Shown here in pieces: positions 45,683-55,209 of a DNA stretch of 64,000 bases. The notes below the pieces were generated by a model. That model ran no database searches. It had not been told where the DNA came from and worked only from the letters and a program-made list of their open reading frames with translations. Made by a program: the position numbers and the translations under genes. Origin of the DNA: Rhodanobacter soli (lineage in GTDB: Bacteria > Pseudomonadota > Gammaproteobacteria > Xanthomonadales > Rhodanobacteraceae); contig NZ_JBEPSD010000003.1 in the NCBI RefSeq assembly GCF_040548735.1, forward strand, positions 496,001 to 560,000, written 5' to 3'. Positions within the stretch are counted from its first letter, which is position 1; each line of letters begins with the position of its first letter.

Positions 45683-46522
45683 TTACTGCTTGACCACGCG
45701 GAACTGCTGCACGCGGCGGTCGTCGGCTTCGGTGACGTGGAACAGGTAGTCGCCGATGCCGACCTCTTCGCCGACCTCGGGCAAGTGGCCGAATTCGGAG
45801 GTGACCATGCCGCCCACGGTGTCGTACTCCTCGTCGGAAAAATCGGCGCCGGTCTGCTCGTTGAAATCCTCGATCGGGGTCAGCGCGCTGACCAGCCAGT
45901 CGCCGCCGGGTTGCTCGTGCATCAACTCGGGCTCTTCCCCGTCGTCGTGCTCGTCGTCGATCTCGCCGACGATCTCTTCCAGTACGTCCTCGATGGTGAT
46001 CAGGCCGGCGACGCCGCCGTACTCGTTGACCACCAGTGCCATGTGGTTGCGGCTGAGCCGGAATTCTTCCAGCAGCACGTTCAGGCGCATCGACTCGGGA
46101 ATCAACACGGCCGGGCGCAGGATCGCGCGGATGTCGAAGTGTTCGGCGGCGCCGAAGTACTTCAGCAGGTCCTTGGCCAACAGGATGCCGAGGATTTCGT
46201 CCTTGTCCTCGCCGTGCACGGGGAAGCGCGAGTGGCCGGATTCGACCACGGCGGCGAGGATGTCGGGCAGCGGCGACTCGGCCGCCAGCATCACGATCTG
46301 CGCGCGCGGCACCATCACGTCGTCCACGCTCAGTTCGGTGACCTTGATCGCACCCTCGACCATGGTGAGGGTGTTCACGGACAGCAGTCCGTTGGTCTGG
46401 GCGGAACGCAACTCCTCGATCAGTTCGTCGCGGTTGCGCGGTTCGCCGGAAAACATGTGGCCCAGTCGATCCCACCAGGTTCGGTGGGCCGGGCCGCTGG
46501 TACTGCCGGGGTCGTCGCTCAT
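45683..46522 (-). CDS. corC: CorC-type CBS-domain protein (Mg/Co efflux)
   Basis: 279 residues, cytoplasmic. Two CBS domains (VDDVMVPRAQIVMLAAESPL; GHSRFPVHGEDKDEILGILL; NHMALVVNEYGGVAGLITIE-DVLEEIVGEI) are followed by the C-terminal CorC_HlyC transporter-associated domain (DTVGGMVTSEFGHLPEVGEE). No transmembrane helices. It is associated with magnesium/cobalt tolerance together with CorA-type proteins, and corA lies nearby. In the usual order it follows ybeY; here a 160-bp gap with a small repeat separates them. Confidence 0.93.
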   Translation of the reverse strand: MSDDPGSTSGPAHRTWWDRLGHMFSGEPRNRDELIEELRSAQTNGLLSVNTLTMVEGAIKVTELSVDDVMVPRAQIVMLAAESPLPDILAAVVESGHSRFPVHGEDKDEILGILLAKDLLKYFGAAEHFDIRAILRPAVLIPESMRLNVLLEEFRLSRNHMALVVNEYGGVAGLITIEDVLEEIVGEIDDEHDDGEEPELMHEQPGGDWLVSALTPIEDFNEQTGADFSDEEYDTVGGMVTSEFGHLPEVGEEVGIGDYLFHVTEADDRRVQQFRVVKQ

Positions 46523-46642
46523 TACTCGTTGGGATTCTGCCCGAAACCGGGCGGAAGGCCGATTCTAGCGGAAAATTTTTGACGATTCAGGGCCTTCGCT
46601 TTCATTTCGATGGCGGTGCAGGCAAGAGCACCCCACCCCAGC

Positions 46643-46664
46643 CCTCCCTGCCGCGCGGGGGAGG
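46643..46664. repeat. Short GC-rich intergenic inverted repeat
   Basis: CCTCCC (46643-46648) pairs with GGGAGG (46659-46664) in a CCCCACCCCAGCCCTCCC context between ybeY and corC. C-rich/G-rich arms of this form occur as intergenic repeats in Xanthomonadales. Short, and low information on its own. Confidence 0.4.
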
Positions 46665-46682
46665 AAGCATGCCGAGCGCGGC

Positions 46683-47144
46683 TCAGGCGTACGGGTCGGC
46701 GATGCCCAAGCCCGCCAGGATGCGGGTTTCCAGCGCCTCCATCGCTTCGGCCTCGGTGTCCTCGATATGGTCGTAGCCGAGCAGGTGCAGTACGCCGTGG
46801 ACGGTCAGGTGGGCCCAGTGGTCGCGCGCCGATTTGCCCTGTTCGGCGGCCTCGCGCAGCACCACCGGGGCGCAGATCGCCAGGTCGCCGATCAGCGGCA
46901 GGGCCACGCCTGGCGGCAGTTCGACAGGGAATGACAGTACGTTGGTGGCGTAGTCCTTGCCGCGATAGTCGCGGTTGAGCGCGCGGCCTTCGTCGGCGTC
47001 GACGATGCGGATCGCCAGCTCGGCCGGCTTGCGCCGTTTCGCGCCGCGCAGCGCCGCCTCGACCCAGCGGCGGAAGCTGGCCGGCGCGGGCAGGCCAGCG
47101 CGCGGCACGGCATAGCCGACGGCGAGCGTCACCGGTCCGCTCAT
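46683..47144 (-). CDS. ybeY: Endoribonuclease YbeY
   Basis: 153 residues. YbeY is a zinc-dependent endoribonuclease for 16S rRNA 3' maturation and ribosome quality control. The metal site is intact: [11 protein letters not shown] (H-x3-H-x5-H), preceded by NVLSFPVE and [12 protein letters not shown]. Start ATG 47144 overlaps the phoH stop by 4 bp. The longer frame upstream lies inside phoH. Confidence 0.95.
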   Translation of the reverse strand: MSGPVTLAVGYAVPRAGLPAPASFRRWVEAALRGAKRRKPAELAIRIVDADEGRALNRDYRGKDYATNVLSFPVELPPGVALPLIGDLAICAPVVLREAAEQGKSARDHWAHLTVHGVLHLLGYDHIEDTEAEAMEALETRILAGLGIADPYA

Positions 47145-48121
47145 TCGCCGTCCTCGTCCTTCTGTTCGAACGCCTCGTAGGCGCGCACGATCTTCGCCAC
47201 CAGCGGGTGGCGCACCACGTCGCGCGAGGTGAAGAAGGTGAAGTTGATGCCGCTGACGCCGCGCAGCACCTCGATCGCCTGGCGCAGGCCCGAGCGCGTA
47301 TTGCGCGGCAGGTCGACCTGGGTGACGTCGCCGGTGATCACCGCCACCGTGCCGAAGCCGATGCGGGTGAGGAACATCTTCATCTGCTCGACCGTGGTGT
47401 TCTGCGCCTCGTCGAGGATCACGTAGGAATCGTTCAAGGTGCGCCCGCGCATGTAGGCCAGCGGCGCGATCTCGATCACGTTGCGCTCGATCAGCTTGGC
47501 CACCTTCTCGAAGCCGAGCATCTCGTACAGCGCGTCGTACAGCGGGCGCAGGTAGGGATCGACCTTCTGGCTGAGGTCGCCAGGCAGGAAGCCCAGCTTC
47601 TCGCCGGCCTCGACCGCAGGGCGCACCAGGATCAGCCGCTGCACCCGGTTCGCCTCCAGCGCCTCGACCGCACTGGCGACGGCCAGGTAGGTCTTGCCGG
47701 TACCGGCCGGGCCCACGCCGAAGTTGATGTCGTGGCTGGCGATCGCATGCAGGTAGCGCGCCTGGTTCGGGCCACGGCCCTTGATCACGCCGCGCTTGAC
47801 CTTGATCACCACTTCCTGGGCGCCTTCGGCGGCCGCGTCGGTGATCGCGTCGATGCCGGATTCGGCCAGTTGCAGGTTGATCCTCGCGCCGGTCAGTGCC
47901 TCGTCCTCGGTGGTGGCGTACAGCGCGCGCAACACCTTCTCGGTGGCCCTGGCGGGGGCATCCTCGCCGATCACCTGGAAGATGTTGCCGCGGTGGTTGA
48001 TCTCCACGCCGAGGCGCAGCTCGACCTGGCGCAGGTGTTCGTCGAATGGCCCGCACAGGTTGGCGAGGCGGGCGTTGTCTTCGGGGTCGAGAATGAAATC
48101 GCGTTGATTGAGTTCGCTCAT
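47141..48121 (-). CDS. phoH: PhoH-like ATPase
   Basis: 326 residues. Predicted RNA-associated ATPase of the PhoH/YbeZ type, functionally paired with YbeY. N-terminal KH-like part ([20 protein letters not shown]), then the P-loop domain with [12 protein letters not shown], Walker [12 protein letters not shown] and [13 protein letters not shown] 48121 is chosen to match the family N-terminus ([20 protein letters not shown]). In many relatives miaB lies directly upstream; here the TetR-ABC cassette intervenes. Confidence 0.94.
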   Translation of the reverse strand: MSELNQRDFILDPEDNARLANLCGPFDEHLRQVELRLGVEINHRGNIFQVIGEDAPARATEKVLRALYATTEDEALTGARINLQLAESGIDAITDAAAEGAQEVVIKVKRGVIKGRGPNQARYLHAIASHDINFGVGPAGTGKTYLAVASAVEALEANRVQRLILVRPAVEAGEKLGFLPGDLSQKVDPYLRPLYDALYEMLGFEKVAKLIERNVIEIAPLAYMRGRTLNDSYVILDEAQNTTVEQMKMFLTRIGFGTVAVITGDVTQVDLPRNTRSGLRQAIEVLRGVSGINFTFFTSRDVVRHPLVAKIVRAYEAFEQKDEDGE

Positions 48122-48204
48122 AGGGGCGCGAGAGTAGCGCGCCGCTGCTGGAAGAGCCATGACGACCGTCGGCCGTGACGGTCGCGATTTCACGGTTGCG
48201 TACA

Positions 48205-48224
48205 ATTAAATATTAAATTAATTT
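48205..48224. promoter_or_regulatory. AT-only operator/promoter-like island before tetR
   Basis: A 20-bp stretch made only of A and T in a GC-rich genome, directly abutting the first tetR ATG. It contains two tandem ATTAAAT units (48205-48211 and 48212-48218) and the perfect palindrome AAATTAATTT (48215-48224). A dyad at the start of a TetR-type gene suggests autorepression. No clean -35/-10 pair was assigned. Confidence 0.5.
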
Positions 48225-48905
48225 ATGCGCATGGCTACCTCGACCAAGCGTGCGAAAGCCGGGCGCCGCGCCGGACGTCCCAGCGGCGACGACCTGGACC
48301 TGCGCGCGCGCCTGCTGGATGCCGCGATCGCGCAGTTCGCCCGGGTGGGCATAGGCGCGACCCCGCTGCGCGCGATCGCCAGCGAGGCGGAGGTCACGCC
48401 CGCGATGCTGCATTACTACTTCGGCGACAAGCCGCGGCTGGTCCAGGCGCTGGTCGAGGAGCGCCTGTTGCCGGCCCTGGCGCCGCTGCGCGTGCAACTG
48501 GAACAGGCCGGCGACGATCCGCGGGTATTGATCGAGACTTTCGTGCGCGGCATCGGCGAGGTGGTGGCGCGCCATCCATGGCTGCCGCCGCTATGGGTGC
48601 GCGAGGTGCTGTGCGATGGCGGCGCGTTGCGCGAAGTGCTGTTCGCCCAGGCCGTTCCGGGCGTGCCGCAACTGCTGGCCCGGCGCTTCGCGGCGGCGCA
48701 GGCGGATGGACGGCTGAATGCCGATCTCGATCCGCGTCTGCTGGTCGTCTCGCTGGTCGGGCTGACCCTGTTTCCCGCCGCCGGTGCGCCGATCTGGCGG
48801 CGCGCGTTCGGCGCCGAGGGGCTGGGGCCCGAGGCCATGCTCAGACACACGCTTGCGCTGCTCGATCGTGGCACGGGTGCAGCCGGATCCGGAGAAACCG
48901 CATGA
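48225..48905 (+). CDS. TetR-family transcriptional regulator
   Basis: 226 residues. Basic N-terminal tail, then a TetR DNA-binding domain (LLDAAIAQFARVGIGATPLR, AIASEAEVTPAMLHYYFGDK) and a ligand-binding domain of the AcrR/CecR-like type. It heads an export cassette and overlaps the membrane fusion gene by 4 bp; the likely target is its own operator at 48205-48224. ATG 48231 is an alternative start. The order TetR-HlyD-ATPase-permease resembles ybiH(cecR)-ybhGFSR of E. coli. Confidence 0.88.
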   Translation: MRMATSTKRAKAGRRAGRPSGDDLDLRARLLDAAIAQFARVGIGATPLRAIASEAEVTPAMLHYYFGDKPRLVQALVEERLLPALAPLRVQLEQAGDDPRVLIETFVRGIGEVVARHPWLPPLWVREVLCDGGALREVLFAQAVPGVPQLLARRFAAAQADGRLNADLDPRLLVVSLVGLTLFPAAGAPIWRRAFGAEGLGPEAMLRHTLALLDRGTGAAGSGETA

Positions 48906-49876
48906 ACGTCGCACGCACGATTCGTCGCTTGCCGCTGGCCATCCTGCTCGCGGTCGCCGGCCTTGCCGCCTGCAGCAAACAACCGCCGCAGGCGCTGGGC
49001 ACGCTCGAATATGACCGCATCACCCTGCCGGCACCGGCCGCCGAACGCATCGTGGCGATCCAGGTGCGCGAGGGCGAACAGGTCGCGGCCGGGCAGCCGC
49101 TGCTGCAGCTAGATCCCGCGCATACCCGGTCCGAACTCGCCGCGGCCCAGGCGCAGGTGCGGCAGCAGCATGAAGTGCTGGCCGAACTCGAGACCGGCCC
49201 GCGCGTGGAGGACATCGACAGGGCGCGGGCGAACCTGGCGTCCGCGCAGGCGCAGGCGCGCGAGGCGCGTGCCTATTACGACCGGCTGGCTCCGCTGAAG
49301 GGCAAGGGTTATGTGGCTGCGGCCGATCTCGATCGGGCCCGGGCTGCGGCCGGCAACGCCGCGGGCCAGGTGGCGGCGGCGCAGGCCGCGCTCGACGAGC
49401 TGTTGCACGGCACCCGTCCCGAGCAGATCGCCCAGGCGCAGGCCGCCGTCGCGGCGGCGGAGGCGCAGGCCAGCGCGCAGCAGGTGCTGCTGGGCAAGTT
49501 GAACATCCTGGCGCCGCGCGCCGGGCGCGTCGACAGCCTTCCGTACAAGCTGGGCGACCAGGCACCGGTCGGCGCGCCGGTGGCGATCCTGCTGGCCGGC
49601 GATGCGCCGTACGCGCGCATCTACGTGCCCGAGCCGCAGCGCGCCGGGGTACGTGTGGGCGATGCGATCCAGGTGTTCGTGGCCGGCCGCGAGCAGCCGT
49701 ATGCCGGCAAGGTGCGGATGATCCGCAGCGAGCCCGACTTCACCCCGTACTACGCGCTGATCGGTGACGACGCGGCGCGGCTGAGCTATCTCGCCGAGGT
49801 CGCGCTGGGCGCGGACGCGGCCGAGCTTCCGGCCGGCCTGCCGGTGCGCGTCGAATTCCGTGGGCCCGCGAAATGA
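48902..49876 (+). CDS. Lipoprotein membrane fusion protein (HlyD/YbhG-like)
   Basis: 324 residues. Lipoprotein signal with lipobox LAAC, cysteine at position 24. A barrel-sandwich/biotinyl-lipoyl half motif (IVAIQVREGEQVAAGQPLLQ) is followed by a long Ala/Gln-rich coiled-coil hairpin (about 75-200), the second lipoyl half (LNILAPRAGRVDSLPYKLGD) and a beta-barrel domain. It connects the ABC pump to the outer membrane. The tetR overlap (ATGA) and the abc overlap (ATGA) put all four genes in one unit. Confidence 0.87.
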   Translation: MNVARTIRRLPLAILLAVAGLAACSKQPPQALGTLEYDRITLPAPAAERIVAIQVREGEQVAAGQPLLQLDPAHTRSELAAAQAQVRQQHEVLAELETGPRVEDIDRARANLASAQAQAREARAYYDRLAPLKGKGYVAAADLDRARAAAGNAAGQVAAAQAALDELLHGTRPEQIAQAQAAVAAAEAQASAQQVLLGKLNILAPRAGRVDSLPYKLGDQAPVGAPVAILLAGDAPYARIYVPEPQRAGVRVGDAIQVFVAGREQPYAGKVRMIRSEPDFTPYYALIGDDAARLSYLAEVALGADAAELPAGLPVRVEFRGPAK

Positions 49877-50826
49877 CCACCGATGCCGACGGCGTGGCCA
49901 TCCGCGCGCGTGGCCTGACCCGGCGCTTCGGCAGACTGGTGGCGGTCGATCATGTCGACCTCGAAGTACCGGCCAGGCGCGTCTACGGCTTCCTCGGCCC
50001 GAACGGCTCGGGCAAGTCGACCACGATCCGCATGCTGTGCGGCCTGCTGACGCCGAGCGAGGGCGAGATCGAGGTGCTCGGCCTGCGCATCCCGGCGCAG
50101 GCCGACGAGCTGCGCCCGCACATCGGCTACATGACGCAGAAGTTCTCCCTGTTTGAGGACCTCAGCGTGCGCGAGAACCTGGAGTTCCTGGCCGCGATCC
50201 AGGGCGTGCCGAAGGCGAAGACGAAAGCCCGCATCGACGAACTGATCGGGCAGTACCACTTCGGCGACCGGCAGAAGCAGCTGGCCGGCACCATGAGCGG
50301 CGGCCAGAAGCAGCGCCTCGCGCTGGCCTGCGCGGTGATTCACGAACCGGAGCTGCTGTTCCTGGACGAGCCGACCAGCGCGGTCGACCCGGAATCGCGC
50401 CGCGATTTCTGGGAGAAGTTGTTCGAGCTGGCCGACATTGGCACCACGCTGCTGGTCTCCACCCACCTGATGGACGAGGCCGAGCGCTGCCATCGGCTGG
50501 CGATCCTCGACCGCGGCGCGCTGGTTGCCGACGGCACGCCGCATGAGCTGACCGCGCAACTGGAGGGGCGCACCTTCATCGTCGAAACGGACAACCCGCG
50601 CGCGGCCCAGCGCGTGCTGGTCGACGTGCCGGGCGTGCTCGGCGTGGCCCAGGTCGGCAATACCCTGCGCGTGCTGACCGATGCCGACGGCGCGACGCCG
50701 GACATGGACAAGGCGTTGGCCGCGGCCGGGCAGAAGGCCGGGCTGGCGGCGGCACCGCCGAACCTCGAAGACGTGTTCGTCGCCGCCACGCGCAAGGGTG
50801 ACGGTGGCGAGGAGCGCGCCGCATGA
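49873..50826 (+). CDS. ABC exporter ATP-binding protein
   Basis: 317 residues. Walker A GPNGSGKST (42-50), Q-loop MTQKFSLFEDL, signature MSGGQKQR, Walker B LLFLDEPTSAVD and the H-loop STHLMDEAERC are all intact. It has the C-terminal extension common to ABC-2 drug/antibiotic exporters (DrrA/YbhF type). Unlike E. coli YbhF, it has one nucleotide-binding domain. It overlaps both neighbours by 4 bp. Confidence 0.94.
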   Translation: MTTDADGVAIRARGLTRRFGRLVAVDHVDLEVPARRVYGFLGPNGSGKSTTIRMLCGLLTPSEGEIEVLGLRIPAQADELRPHIGYMTQKFSLFEDLSVRENLEFLAAIQGVPKAKTKARIDELIGQYHFGDRQKQLAGTMSGGQKQRLALACAVIHEPELLFLDEPTSAVDPESRRDFWEKLFELADIGTTLLVSTHLMDEAERCHRLAILDRGALVADGTPHELTAQLEGRTFIVETDNPRAAQRVLVDVPGVLGVAQVGNTLRVLTDADGATPDMDKALAAAGQKAGLAAAPPNLEDVFVAATRKGDGGEERAA

Positions 50827-51932
50827 ACTGGCGCCGGCTGTGGGCGATCGTGGTCAAGGAGCTGCGCCAGATGCGCCGCGACCGCGTCACGCTGGCGATG
50901 ATCGTGGGCATTCCGGTGATCCAGCTGGTCCTGTTCGGCTACGCGATCAACACCAACCTGCGCGGGCTCGATACCGGCGTCGTCGACCAGGCCAACACCG
51001 CCGGTTCGCGGGCGCTGGTGATGGACATGCTGGCCACCGGCGTGGTGGCGCCGGTAGCCAGGGCGGACACACCGCAGGAACTGATGGCGATGATCCGCCA
51101 AGGCCGCATCAGCATCGGCATCGTGGTGCCGCCGGATTTCGAGCGTCGCCGCATCGACGGCCGCGAACTGGCGCAGGTGCTGGTCGACGGCAGCGACACC
51201 GCGGTGCAGGGCGCCGCCGCGCAGCTTGCGCAGGTGCCGATCGACAGCGCCCGGCCGGACATGCGCGCGCCGCTGACCAGCACGCCGCCGGGCGGACGGA
51301 TCAGCGTGGTCAGTTTCTACAACCCGCAGCGGCGCTCGGCGGTCAACATCGTGCCCGGCCTGATCGGGGTGATCCTGACCATGACGATGGTGCTGTTCAC
51401 CGCCATCGCGATCGTGCGCGAACGCGAGCGCGGCAACATGGAATTGCTGATCGCCACGCCGCTGACCAGTTCCGAACTGATGGTCGGCAAGGTGCTGCCG
51501 TACGTCGCGATCGGCCTGGTGCAGACCAGCGTGGTGCTGGCGCTGGGCATGTGGCTGTTCGACGTGCCGATCCGTGGCAGCGTGCTCGACGTGTATCTCG
51601 CGTCCGGCCTGCTGATCCTGGCCAACCTCACGCTGGGCCTGCTGATTTCCACGCGTGCGCAGTCGCAGTTCCAGGCGATGCAGATGATGATCTTCGTGTT
51701 CCTGCCGTCGATCCTGCTGTCCGGCTTCATGTTCCCGTTCGCCGGCATGCCGAAGCTGGTGCAGTGGATCGCCGAGGTGTTGCCGCTGACCCACTTCCTG
51801 CGCCTGATCCGCGGCGTGATGCTGCGCGGCGCGGGCCTGTGGGAGATGTGGATCGACGTGCTCGCGCTGGCGGTGTTCACGCTGGTGATGATGGCGCTGG
51901 CGATACTGCGCTTTCGCAAGCGGCTGGATTGA
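50823..51932 (+). CDS. ABC-2 type exporter permease
   Basis: 369 residues. ABC-2 membrane protein with TM1 near residue 25 (VTLAMIVGIPVIQLVLFGYA), a large extracytoplasmic domain, and five more helices after residue 170. The family pattern RERERGNMELLIATPLTSSE and the LSGFMFPFAGMPKLVQWIAE segment are YhhJ/YbhR-like. Only one permease is present, whereas ybhS-ybhR is a pair, so it probably functions as a homodimer. Substrate unknown. Confidence 0.92.
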   Translation: MNWRRLWAIVVKELRQMRRDRVTLAMIVGIPVIQLVLFGYAINTNLRGLDTGVVDQANTAGSRALVMDMLATGVVAPVARADTPQELMAMIRQGRISIGIVVPPDFERRRIDGRELAQVLVDGSDTAVQGAAAQLAQVPIDSARPDMRAPLTSTPPGGRISVVSFYNPQRRSAVNIVPGLIGVILTMTMVLFTAIAIVRERERGNMELLIATPLTSSELMVGKVLPYVAIGLVQTSVVLALGMWLFDVPIRGSVLDVYLASGLLILANLTLGLLISTRAQSQFQAMQMMIFVFLPSILLSGFMFPFAGMPKLVQWIAEVLPLTHFLRLIRGVMLRGAGLWEMWIDVLALAVFTLVMMALAILRFRKRLD

Positions 51933-51959
51933 TCCGTTGCGCCGCGTGCGGCCAGTGGC

Positions 51960-52451
51960 TCACAGGGCGCGATGCATCACGTAGAGATCGGTCGGCCCGA
52001 GTTGTGCGTGACGGAACGCACCGGGCACCTGGCCGACGATGCGAAAGCCGTGGCGCTGCCACAGCCGCACGGCGGTGGTGTTGCTGGCGACGACGGCATT
52101 GAACTGCATCGCGGTGAAGCCGGCCTGTCGCGCCTGTTCCAGCGAGTGCTCGCATAACGTGGAGGCAATGCCCTGGCGGCGCGCTTGCGGCGCCACCATG
52201 TAGCTGCCGTTGGCCACGTGGTTACCCGGTCCCATCTGGTTGGGCGCCAGCCGGTAACAGCCCAGTACCTGGCCGTCGCGTTCGGCCACGAAGCAGCGTG
52301 CCGGCGGCGTGGTCCAGATGGTGCGGGCCTGTTCGAGGCTCATGTCGAGCGGGTAGGTGTAGGTGTCGCCGGCAGCAACGATGGCCTGGAAAAAGGGCCA
52401 CACGCGCACGAATTCATCCGCGCCGATTTCCCGGGTCACCAGATCGCTCAC
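51960..52451 (-). CDS. GNAT-family N-acetyltransferase
   Basis: 163 residues. Acetyl-CoA-dependent N-acetyltransferase; the substrate is unknown. The acetyl-CoA motif is visible in [20 protein letters not shown] (Q/R-x-x-G-x-A-type) and the [20 protein letters not shown] segment typical of GNATs of the Ribosomal/amino-acid group. Start is GTG 52451, which overlaps the miaB stop as GTGA, so translation is coupled to miaB. Convergent with the ABC permease, 27 bp away. Confidence 0.85.
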   Translation of the reverse strand: MSDLVTREIGADEFVRVWPFFQAIVAAGDTYTYPLDMSLEQARTIWTTPPARCFVAERDGQVLGCYRLAPNQMGPGNHVANGSYMVAPQARRQGIASTLCEHSLEQARQAGFTAMQFNAVVASNTTAVRLWQRHGFRIVGQVPGAFRHAQLGPTDLYVMHRAL

Positions 52452-53830
52452 GAAGCGAGCGCCTCCGGTTCGTCGACCGGTTTCACCCGTCCGCGCAGCG
52501 AATTGCTCATCGCCTCGGTGATCTCCACGTCGACGAACTGGCCGATCAGGCGCGGGTTGCCGGCGAAGTTCACGTAGCGCATGTTCTCGGTGCGGCCGCT
52601 GAGTTCGTCCGGATTGCGCGTGCTTGGCTTTTCCACCAGCACGCGCTGCACGGAGCCGACCATCGCCTCGTTGATCTTCTTCGCGTTGGCGTTGATCGCG
52701 GCCTGCAGGCGCGCCAGCCGTTCGTGCTTCACCTCCATCGGGGTATCGTCGGCGAGCTTGGCCGCCGGCGTGCCGGGGCGGGCGGAGAAGATGAAGGAGA
52801 AGCTCTGGTCGAAGCCGACGTCGTCGATCAGCTTCATGGTCTTCTCGAAATCCGCTTCGGTCTCGCCAGGGAAGCCCACGATGAAGTCGGACGAGACGCA
52901 GATGTCCGGCCGCACCGCACGCAGCTTGCGGATCTTCTGCTTGAATTCCAGCGCGGTGTAGCCGCGCTTCATCGCGCCGAGGATGCGGTCGGAGCCGGCC
53001 TGCACCGGCAGGTGCAGGTAGTTCGCCAGCTGCGGCACGTTGGCGTAGGCCTCGATCAGCGAGTCGGAGAACTCCAGCGGGTGCGAGGTGGTGAAGCGGA
53101 TGCGGCCGATGCCGTCGATCTGCGCGATCGCGTGGATCAGCACGGCAAGATCGGCGATGCCGCCATCGTGGGTCGGGCCGCGGTAGGCGTTGACGTTCTG
53201 GCCGAGCAGGTTGACTTCGCGCACGCCCTGCGCCGCAAGCTTGGCCACTTCCACCAGCACGTCGTCGAAGGGACGGCTGATCTCCTCGCCGCGGGTGTAC
53301 GGCACCACGCAATAGCTGCAGTACTTCGAGCAGCCTTCCATGATCGAGACGAAGGCGGTCGGGCCCTCGGCGCGCGGCTCGGGCAGGCAGTCGAACTTCT
53401 CGATCTCCGGGAAGCTGATGTCGACCTGCGGCAAGCCGCTGGCACGCTGCGCCTCGATCAGCTGGGGCAGGCGATGCAGGGTCTGCGGCCCGAACACCAG
53501 GTCGACGTAGGGCGCGCGCTTGACGATCGCCGCGCCTTCCTGCGAGGCCACGCAGCCGCCGACGCCGATCAGTACCGGCTTGCCGTCCTTCTTGTGCTGC
53601 TTCCAGCGGCCGAGCTGGCTGAAGACCTTTTCCTGCGCCTTTTCGCGGATCGAACAGGTGTTGATCAGGATCACGTCCGCCTCGGACTCGTCCTGGGTCA
53701 GCTCCAGGCCATGCGAGGCCTTCAGCACGTCGGCCATCTTGGCCGAGTCGTACTCGTTCATCTGGCAGCCGTGGGTCTTGATGAAAAGCTTGCCGCTCAT
53801 GGCTTGAGGCACCGTGGTTTCGTGAGGCAT
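52448..53830 (-). CDS. miaB: tRNA 2-methylthio-N6-isopentenyladenosine synthase MiaB
   Basis: 460 residues. Radical-SAM methylthiotransferase acting on tRNA A37. The N-terminal UPF0004 domain has three cysteines ([20 protein letters not shown]); the radical-SAM cluster motif is CSKYCSYC; a TRAM domain ends the protein. Met11 ([19 protein letters not shown]) at 53800 is a likely alternative start. The usual downstream phoH-ybeY-corC genes are present but separated from it by the GNAT gene and the TetR-ABC cassette. Confidence 0.96.
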   Translation of the reverse strand: MPHETTVPQAMSGKLFIKTHGCQMNEYDSAKMADVLKASHGLELTQDESEADVILINTCSIREKAQEKVFSQLGRWKQHKKDGKPVLIGVGGCVASQEGAAIVKRAPYVDLVFGPQTLHRLPQLIEAQRASGLPQVDISFPEIEKFDCLPEPRAEGPTAFVSIMEGCSKYCSYCVVPYTRGEEISRPFDDVLVEVAKLAAQGVREVNLLGQNVNAYRGPTHDGGIADLAVLIHAIAQIDGIGRIRFTTSHPLEFSDSLIEAYANVPQLANYLHLPVQAGSDRILGAMKRGYTALEFKQKIRKLRAVRPDICVSSDFIVGFPGETEADFEKTMKLIDDVGFDQSFSFIFSARPGTPAAKLADDTPMEVKHERLARLQAAINANAKKINEAMVGSVQRVLVEKPSTRNPDELSGRTENMRYVNFAGNPRLIGQFVDVEITEAMSNSLRGRVKPVDEPEALAS

Positions 53831-54036
53831 GACGCAGGGTCCGCCGAACCGCGCAGTTTACCCGCGTGAAGGCGCGCCTGCCAGTAATTCGACATGACGG
53901 ATCAAGCACTTGCGCCGGCCGGGCGTGGTCCCTCGGCAGTGCATGCTCCGACAAGCGCTGCATGGTTCGGAGCAGCGGTCCACAAAATCACCGGCGCGCA
54001 CTTGGCGATGACAGCGCATGGCGGCACACTGCGCCC

Positions 54037-55179
54037 ATGTTCGGCGTCGCAAGCCATGGGGGAAGCGCCGATCGGCCTGCCGGGGGCTTCCCATTACGTT
54101 CGATCCTTTGCGGGGTCGCGTTCGTCTGCGCGCTGCTGTGGTGGCCGGCGGCGCGAGCCGGTGTCCTGTATCAATGTGCCGGTGCCAGCGGCGAGACGGT
54201 ATTCAGCAGCAGCAAAGTCGGGTATCACCGCTGCAAGGCGATCAGCAGCTATGCCGCGCCCACGTCACGGCGTCGGGCGCCGCCGCCCCAGGCGTCGTTG
54301 ACCCGGGTGACCGGTTCGGTCGCGACCACAGCGCGCAACCTCTCGGCGGACGGTACCGAATCGACCTCGCTGACCGGCGTGCGCGGGACGGTCGAAACCA
54401 GCGCACTTCGCATCGGCGAAGCCCAGGCGGAACAGACGTCGCTGGCAGCGGTGCAGGGCTCGGCCGAGACCCGCACGAAACCTCCAGTGGCTGCTGCCGG
54501 CGTACCAGGGCAATGGAGCTACCGCGAATCGCATACGACCGCGGCAGCGGCTGCGCCGATGGCGGATGACTCGGCGGACAAGGTCCTGCGCGGCGCGGTG
54601 TACCGCATCGTGCGCGCGGACGGCAGCGTGGAGTACACCAACCTGCGTCCCGCTGGCGGCAAGGGCCATGCGGTGACCATGCTGTTCACCTATATCGCCA
54701 CCTGTGCCGCGTGCAACCTGCATTCGACGATACGCTGGGGCAGCGTGTCGCTCAACCTCACCGCGTACGCGGACACGATCCGCGCGGCCAGCATCGAGTA
54801 CGGCGTCGACGAGGCGTTCCTGCGCGCGATCATCCACGCCGAGAGCGCGTTCAATCCGCGCGCGCTGTCACTCAAGGGTGCGCAAGGGCTGATGCAATTG
54901 ATGCCGGGTACGGCCAGCGACATGGGCGTGCTGGATGCCTTCAATTCCGATCAGAACATCCGCGGCGGTGCGCGTTATCTGGGCCTGCTGCTGCGCGACT
55001 TCGACGGCAACGAGCGGCTGGCCGCCGCAGCCTACAACGCCGGTCCCGGTGCGGTGCAGCGTTACAAGGGCGTGCCGCCGTACGCCGAGACCCAGGTGTA
55101 TGTGGAGCGCGTGGACACCTTGCGCAGGCGCTACGGTGCAGCGATCCATCCGCCGCTGGCATCGCGCGGGCCGGGTTGA
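54037..55179 (+). CDS. Lytic transglycosylase with DUF4124-like N-terminus
   Basis: 380 residues. Cuts peptidoglycan glycan strands in the periplasm. A hydrophobic signal/anchor near 20-40 (ILCGVAFVCALLWWPAARAG) precedes a DUF4124-like segment (GVLYQCAGASGETVFSSSKV). A Thr/Ser-rich middle follows, then the SLT domain with the catalytic glutamate in AIIHAESAFNPRALSLKGAQ, plus GLMQLMPGTA and AAYNAGPGAV. ATG 54037 is chosen for the signal sequence; the frame is open to 53866, but residues encoded there look non-coding. Convergent with the protease gene. Confidence 0.85.
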   Translation: MFGVASHGGSADRPAGGFPLRSILCGVAFVCALLWWPAARAGVLYQCAGASGETVFSSSKVGYHRCKAISSYAAPTSRRRAPPPQASLTRVTGSVATTARNLSADGTESTSLTGVRGTVETSALRIGEAQAEQTSLAAVQGSAETRTKPPVAAAGVPGQWSYRESHTTAAAAAPMADDSADKVLRGAVYRIVRADGSVEYTNLRPAGGKGHAVTMLFTYIATCAACNLHSTIRWGSVSLNLTAYADTIRAASIEYGVDEAFLRAIIHAESAFNPRALSLKGAQGLMQLMPGTASDMGVLDAFNSDQNIRGGARYLGLLLRDFDGNERLAAAAYNAGPGAVQRYKGVPPYAETQVYVERVDTLRRRYGAAIHPPLASRGPG

Positions 55180-55209
55180 TTCCCGCCGGCGCCGGCCGGA
55201 TCCACGAAT

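Noticed and set aside
48578-48901. Membrane fusion gene starting at ATG 48578
   Set aside because: That frame runs through the tetR gene and gives an Arg/Ala-rich non-homologous N-terminus. ATG 48902 gives a proper lipoprotein signal.
51960-53963. 667-codon minus-strand fusion of miaB region and acetyltransferase
   Set aside because: The N-terminal 500 codons are out of frame with miaB and show no domain. The GNAT domain begins at GTG 52451, where it overlaps the miaB stop.
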